Shown: piece after piece, positions 59,299-64,000 of the stretch
Layout: each line of letters opens with the position of its first letter
Numbering within the stretch: the first letter of the stretch is position 1
Assembly: GCA_026874595.1 (NCBI GenBank)
Contig: CM049311.1
Coordinates: forward strand, 19,652,176 to 19,716,175
DNA: 64,000 nucleotides
Direction: 5' to 3'
Source of the DNA: Sipunculus nudus
Taxonomy: Eukaryota > Annelida > Sipuncula > Golfingiida > Sipunculidae
The notes under the pieces: model-generated
What the model was told of the DNA's origin: nothing
Databases searched by the model: none
The model's input: only the letters and a program-made list of their open reading frames with translations
Made by a program: the position numbers and the translations under genes

Positions 59299-61544
59299 TT
59301 AGATTTTATAAATTGCTTCCGAAAAAGCGTGACTATTTTCAATGCCAGGTTGTATCAGGAAATTCATCATTCTCTGTAACCCTTGAAACTGCTTATATTC
59401 ATCCGCCATGACATCATCATACAACCTGGCTTTGACCTTCATTTTATTCAACATGAATCCTTCCTCTACTATAAAGTCCACTGCATCAAGACTGTCCAGT
59501 TCTACTACCCAACGATCTTTCATTTTGCGAGATTTCAATGTGACACTCTGCGGAATGAACGTGATTTGGACAATTCTTGACCCAGGAATCATACAAATGG
59601 TGTCATGAATGGCGTCGCGCATTTCCTTATGGGACGGACCCGGGCCTCCCTCGTAAACTACAGCGCGGCGATTGAGAGCAGGCGGTTCATCAAAATGGCG
59701 ATACACATTTGGAATGACGTATTCTCGAGATTTGAAGTAACCTTTAAGCTGCCCGAGAAGCCCATGGTCTGCTTTCTTCTTTCTGCAAAATATTGTAGAA
59801 AAACACTTAGCTAGCGGTAGATCGCCTCAACCGAACACTTAGCGGTAGTTTAACCACTATAAAGTATTACTTAGCGGTAGTTTTACCACTTTAACTTAAT
59901 ACTTAGCGGTAGTTCTAACACTCCAACGTATTACTTAGCGGTAGTTCTACCACTCCAACTCAATACTTAGCGGTAGTTCTACCACTCCAACGTATTACTT
60001 ATCGGTATTTCTATCACTCCAACTTAATACTTAGCGGTAGTTCTAACACTCCAACGTATTCCTTAGCGGAAGTTCTACCACTCCAACTTAATACTTAGCG
60101 GTAGTTCAACTACTCCAACGTTTTACTTAGTGGTATTTCTATCACTTCAACTTAACAATTTCAGGTTCCAAAACCGATTTGCCTAGGCCTATCTGGATAT
60201 ACAGTTAGAAATTTCTCGGTCTAACGGTTATGATTGGTGCACTGTTGAGGACCGAACAAAGGGTGATCGCTTTAGCTCTGACTTAGAGTCAGCTGAGCTA
60301 AGAACAGAGCATGAAAAAGCATCAACGATACTTTTGAAATAACTCCAGACTGAGCCGTTACAGCGGATTTTTATTTTAAACGTCTACAATTCGAGGGAGT
60401 GAATATTACCCCATATCCTCCAGTCTTCTGCGAATCCCCCCCCCCCCCCCGTCCCCCACCCGTTCAAAAATCCTGTTTCCTCCTCCTGTTGACTTGAATT
60501 GAATAGCACCATAAGAAACAATTGTTACCTATCGAATAAATATATACCTCTTGTGAATAAGGATACGTTCAAAACTATAGTTACTCTAGTTAATGACTGA
60601 ATATTTGTGTTCCGTACGAAGAAGCTTGTCTGATAAATATCCAAGTAACCAGCTGATTTTGAAACGCTGGTTCATATCGATGGATTAATTTAATGGGCGA
60701 AAACTGTATTAAGTAATGATGACCGAAATGAATTATATTTTCATTTTGCTTGTAGGCTGCTCTGATTTGTATTTGTAAACCATGTTCACTGATTTAAGCT
60801 TTCTTACTGTTTCCTTTGGGGGCCCCATGACAGGGGGCGAAAGGATATTGACTCTCTCCGGCCAGGAGGTTCTGTTTTTGCAGACAAGCTCACGTGACCC
60901 ATGAGCAGCCCGGCTGTGCTGGAGGTGGTGTCTAACAGCGCAGGTTCGCCTTTCTTCAACTTTGGTTTTCTGGGCCTTTTGCTTTTAGTATAACCACAGC
61001 AGGCACAAAAACAAGTAACCCGACCATGTCTGTCCGTCTTCCATTCTATTTTGTGCATGGCGACACCTTTTGGCTTGAAAACCTGTGAACAGAATTACAG
61101 AAGTATTAAAGGGCCTATTCGCACACCAAGCATGTTAAATATACATGAAATACAGTTGTTCTTCTTTAAAATATATTGGTATCTACCTACGCTCCATAAG
61201 CAGCGGCTACGCTACGCTCAAATATTCGCTACACTACCCGCTGCATTAAACCGCGGTTGCCAGGTCAGGTTTGGCCACCAAGCGGTGCTGTCTTTGTGGA
61301 ATTCCCCTGCGTTATATTTAACCAACATTGCAGGTATCACCAGCACAAACGGATATTCTTCGAGGTACCGGTCACTTTACACTGCTGTGGAAAGCGCTTT
61401 TTAGACTTTTTTCACCCCCATTGGAATACTCACGATGCAATCGTCAGCTTTCAACACAGTCTGTATACTGACTTGCCTGAGATCAGGTATCCCCCACTGT
61501 CTGCATATTTCCTGTATTGCGTGCCGCAAGAGCTTGCCCCCCAT
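59299..61544 (-). CDS. Gene E: three-exon gene, 289-aa protein with Cys cluster and RRM-like C-terminus
   Basis: Join of 61544-61434 (ATG exon, 37 codons, ends GATTGCATC before GTGAGT), 61082-60808 (after TTCACAG, ends AAACA before GTAAGA) and 59782-59299 (after TTTTGCAG, to the stop). The phases (0, then 2) match, giving 870 nt. No stop interrupts it, so I treat it as real. Family not recognised. Residues 1-37 look helical (LLRHAIQEICRQWGIPDLRQ). Exon 2 has a Cys cluster C61-x-C63-x-C65-C66 inside RVTCFCACCGYTK, then a basic KSKRPRKPKLKK run and a low-complexity linker. Exon 3 ends in an alpha/beta pattern: RIVQITFIP (~198-206), DRWVVELDS (~218-226), LDAVDFIVEEG helix, MKVKARLYDD strand. This recalls an RRM fold, without recognisable RNP residues. 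Intron 2 (59783-60807) carries a minisatellite. The stop is 88 bp from the Harbinger insertion. A nucleic-acid-related role is a guess. Confidence 0.82.
59804..60156. repeat. 32-bp minisatellite (64-bp dimer) in intron 2 of gene E
   Basis: About 11 copies of ACTTAGCGGTAGTTCTACCA plus a 12-bp remainder, at strict 32-bp spacing (unit starts at 59837, 59869, 59901, 59933, 59965). Units alternate between CCAACGTATT and CCAACTTAAT endings, giving a 64-bp higher-order repeat. Each unit contains the small palindrome GGTAGTTCTACC. There are no unique spacers, so it is not a CRISPR array. Confidence 0.88.
61107..61180 (+). repeat. Head fragment of dispersed repeat family R in intron 1 of gene E
   Basis: GGGCCTATTCGCACACCAAG and the following AGCATGTTAAAT...TTCTTTAAAATA match the first ~70 bp of the copies at 54282 and 15725 at roughly 70% by eye. 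The remainder of the repeat is absent. Confidence 0.5.
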
Positions 61545-61764
61545 AGCTATGTTTGTTTACACGCTAAGCCAATCAGATTTCTTCTATACCAGTTCTGCGG
61601 ATTTGTATAAACGCAGAGCAAATCAGATTTTACTTTATCCAGCGCTAACTGACTGGGTGTTGCCAAACCCGAAAAATCCTGTTATTTCTCACAGGGTGTG
61701 AGTGGAAGGTCACCGGACCAGGAGGTCACGCGCTGTGTTAAGAGCGTATTATCTACAAGTCTTT

Positions 61765-62325
61765 TGTTCTAAATTTACTTGCTTACTCCTGTACGCAAGT
61801 TAAAATAAGCTTGCATCAAGTGCGATCAGTGGCGCAAAACACAAACAGTGTTAGCCGTACCACGCAGCTTTACAAATTAAAAAAAATTCAAGCTTCCAAC
61901 CGTTGTTTCCTCCGTGTTCCCTCTTTCATTTTCCTTCTCCCTGCATAGGAGTTGTCGCGCATCTGGTCACGATGTCAAGTTTTGGTGAACAGACACATGT
62001 TACCGTATTTTTTTCACACAAGGAAACATAACAACGCATAAAACAGGTGAACTAAAGATTTTAAAACTATGAGCCGGGATGAATTTTCTGGGAATCATTT
62101 GTATTCTACCAAAATAATCTTATAGCTTACGATGATACAAATTTTATCGCACTTATTTACTTGTCATAATATGTATTAAATTCACCTACCAGTTCATTTT
62201 AGCATTTCAAAAGTTCCCCTACGAAACCACACTAACTTTTTCTTTGTCTACTAACACCTGTGTAACATATTGTTATGGCTCTGTGTTAACAAATACAATC
62301 CACGTTTATCTGTTTATTATGTCAA
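61765..62325. repeat. Partial copies of dispersed repeat family R
   Basis: 61765-62080 (plus) starts in the TTGCTTACTCCTGTACGCAA block and shares its middle with the copy at 20290. At 62255-62325 the minus strand carries the AACGTGGATTG / GAGCCATAACAA tail. The two pieces converge, suggesting two insertions or an internal inversion. Confidence 0.5.
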
Positions 62326-63145
62326 GACCGTATGACTGGATTTACGATATTGCGCAAGCCATCAAGGAACTTGCACTAAAGGAAGGAACATTTACTTGCC
62401 ATGAGTCGCAAATAAAATAGAATTTATTTCCACTGTTGGGTCACCATCTTAATTAACTATTGTGCCCGGTGCAAATTTATCTGTAACGTGTGTAGGTGAA
62501 AGCAAATGCTTTAAGAACCAAATCTTGGCAGATACATTTATATTTCCCGGAGAGAATACTATAGTTCATGTATATTGCAAATGTGTCTGGTTAAGGAATA
62601 GTCAACTTAAACTCCTTTTGTTAAAATTCGTAATTCTTTATTATATAAATATATGAAATTATAGGTAAATCTGAATATGCATTGTATGGCATAGAGTAGG
62701 ATGATATTTTCCAGTGTGACAGCTGATCAAAATCAGGAGGCATCCTAACACATGTTAAGAGCAGGAAACAAGATAGTCGTTTCATTCCATTCGTATAAAT
62801 ATCGACATTATGTTTCGATGACTAAGTGTAACCTATACAGACACCAGTGTTGTTCAGGTTCTAATGCTGAAAGATCTAGGCAAAATACAGCTTCACTGAG
62901 CAAAAAAACGGAAAATCACAGTATTGTTTATGAGGAAATTCGGCTCATGTTTTGGCAGTTTCTGTGGCCTTTATCCGTTGAAAATAAGCTGAAATAATTG
63001 AATTAAAAACCATTTATATCCAAAATCAAGTGGTTCTTACAGGACAACTTGCAGGGATTATTCCTTTGGGAAATTTCGCGCTCCCTCTCACTATAATCAC
63101 GTCAATAATTTACCAGTAATCGGCGTAGTTTGCTTTCCCCCAGGG
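62326..63145. other. Intergenic or intronic AT-rich DNA
   Basis: Open frames here (62462-62656 and 62752-62997, plus) have no splice or motif support. If the exon at 63146 is real, this stretch may be its upstream intron. Confidence 0.35.
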
Positions 63146-63412
63146 GCTAGTTCTGACGTGAGGGGTCTGGTGCCTGACTTCGATGTCAGATTTTACAACG
63201 CTGACCTTTCCGCCGAAGTACGGATCATTAACCGCATTGAAGACGAGGCAGGCTGGGCGAAACAGAAATATTACTTCGCATTCAAATCAAACAAATTGTA
63301 CAGGAACATAATCTCCGTTTACTTGTACAATAAATATGAACTGATTCTTTATATTATTAGCATCAAATCATCCTCAATATATCAAAAGATAAGTGCTGCC
63401 TCGAGTTAAAGT
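63146..63412 (+). CDS. Candidate terminal exon of an unknown gene
   Basis: A strong acceptor (TTTGCTTTCCCCCAG) precedes an open frame, entered in phase with two leading bases, that runs to a TAA at about 63412. The first ~150 nt are much richer in GC than the flanks and encode DVRGLVPDFDVRFYNADLSA, then a charged IINRIEDEAGWAKQKYYFAF-type stretch that looks like real protein. The last 25 residues are AT-rich and less convincing. The other strand has stops throughout. I see no donor inside and no upstream partner exon, and do not recognise the product. Confidence 0.35.
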
Positions 63413-64000
63413 GTGAGAAAGGGATGTGGTAATAGTAATATAACATAATAATGAAACATAACGAAGCTTGTGTTACTGAATAGGCCTACATTATGTGAAC
63501 AAGTGTAAATGATCATGGCTGTAAGTATCTATGCATATGCCACGCATTTTGGACAGAAATTAAACAGATATATTTGCGCGAAATAGCTTAAACGAATAGC
63601 ACATTGGTCTTTAAAAACATATAAAGAGTTTCAATTTCAGAATATTGTTTGTATATGTATAACCATATTCGCTTGTAGCATCAAAAACAATTCAGCTTAT
63701 CAGTATAAGCTAACGTTTTGTGTACCAAAATACACGTTTCCAAACACATCTGTCTTGCTTTCTCTTAAATGAAGATTTGAAGAAACTGATGATAGTGGCC
63801 CATGAGCCATGACGCTCAGCTGAATGTAACCCTTACTGAAAGCCGTACTAATGATCAATGAATATGGTTCAGTTACCCTATTTAGGTTTTTTCAAAGAAT
63901 TTTAGAACAACTTATTTGCCTTAATTAAGTTCAAACGTTTCTGGGCTAATGGCGATTATGTGCCCGAAGATCTCTTAGTGTCTGAGGTGCTCAAATTAAG
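63413..64000. other. AT-rich DNA to the window edge
   Basis: Nothing recognised. Confidence 0.4.

Noticed and set aside
59804-60156. CRISPR-like regular repeats
   Set aside because: Repeats are contiguous 32-bp units without unique spacers, inside a spliceosomal intron.

Overview
The window is eukaryotic, AT-rich nuclear DNA with low gene density. It has spliceosomal introns (GT/AG), abundant microsatellites, tRNA-derived SINE heads, a decayed LINE, a PIF/Harbinger element with its MADF partner gene, and many foldback (MITE-like) elements. The repeat content, including the dispersed 'GGGTCAAAGGTCA' repeat and the LINE with a GATA tail, suggests an invertebrate, most likely a lophotrochozoan and perhaps a mollusc. 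This is inference; no gene here fixes the taxon. There is no CRISPR array, bacterial operon, phage or virus.

Five host protein-coding loci can be supported. Four are long uninterrupted reading frames for basic, low-complexity proteins that I cannot assign to a family: A (3615-5147, minus, 510 aa), B (23450-24280, plus, 276 aa), C (29851-30681, minus, 276 aa) and D (38784-40208, minus, 474 aa). B and C share a three-cysteine motif, C-D-V-[LV]-G-x3-C-x2-C-I, and the same start context, so they may be very diverged relatives. The fifth, E (59299-61544, minus), is a three-exon gene reconstructed from matching splice sites and phases. It encodes 289 aa with a Cys cluster and an RRM-like C-terminal pattern. 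A further plus-strand exon candidate lies at 63146-63412.

Layout. 1-7.4 kb: gene A with a CpG-rich 5' flank, among microsatellites. 7.4-8.5 kb: a foldback element with arms of short 'GACGGGTCCCAGTTG'-like repeats. 11.35-12.84 kb: a degenerate non-LTR retrotransposon. 13-23 kb: repeat-rich intergenic DNA. 23.4-40.3 kb: genes B, C and D, with a hAT-type MITE (8-bp target duplication) at 26.9-27.4 kb. 41.3-44.0 kb: a 2.7-kb inverted-repeat element whose left arm carries an expanded ~279-bp tandem array. 48.9-50.0 kb: a foldback element built from AACCAA/TTGGTT words with a tRNA-like sequence at its centre. 53.6-54.1 kb: a ~146-bp tandem repeat. 55.28-59.21 kb: a 3.9-kb PIF/Harbinger element with TAA target duplication, a broken transposase, a broken MADF gene and a nested 0.62-kb MITE. 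59.3-61.5 kb: gene E, whose second intron holds a 32/64-bp minisatellite.

The genes do not form an obvious pathway. The most interesting material is the unassigned host proteins (B/C motif, A degron-like motif, E) and the variety of foldback element architectures. All assignments are by eye; no database search was possible.
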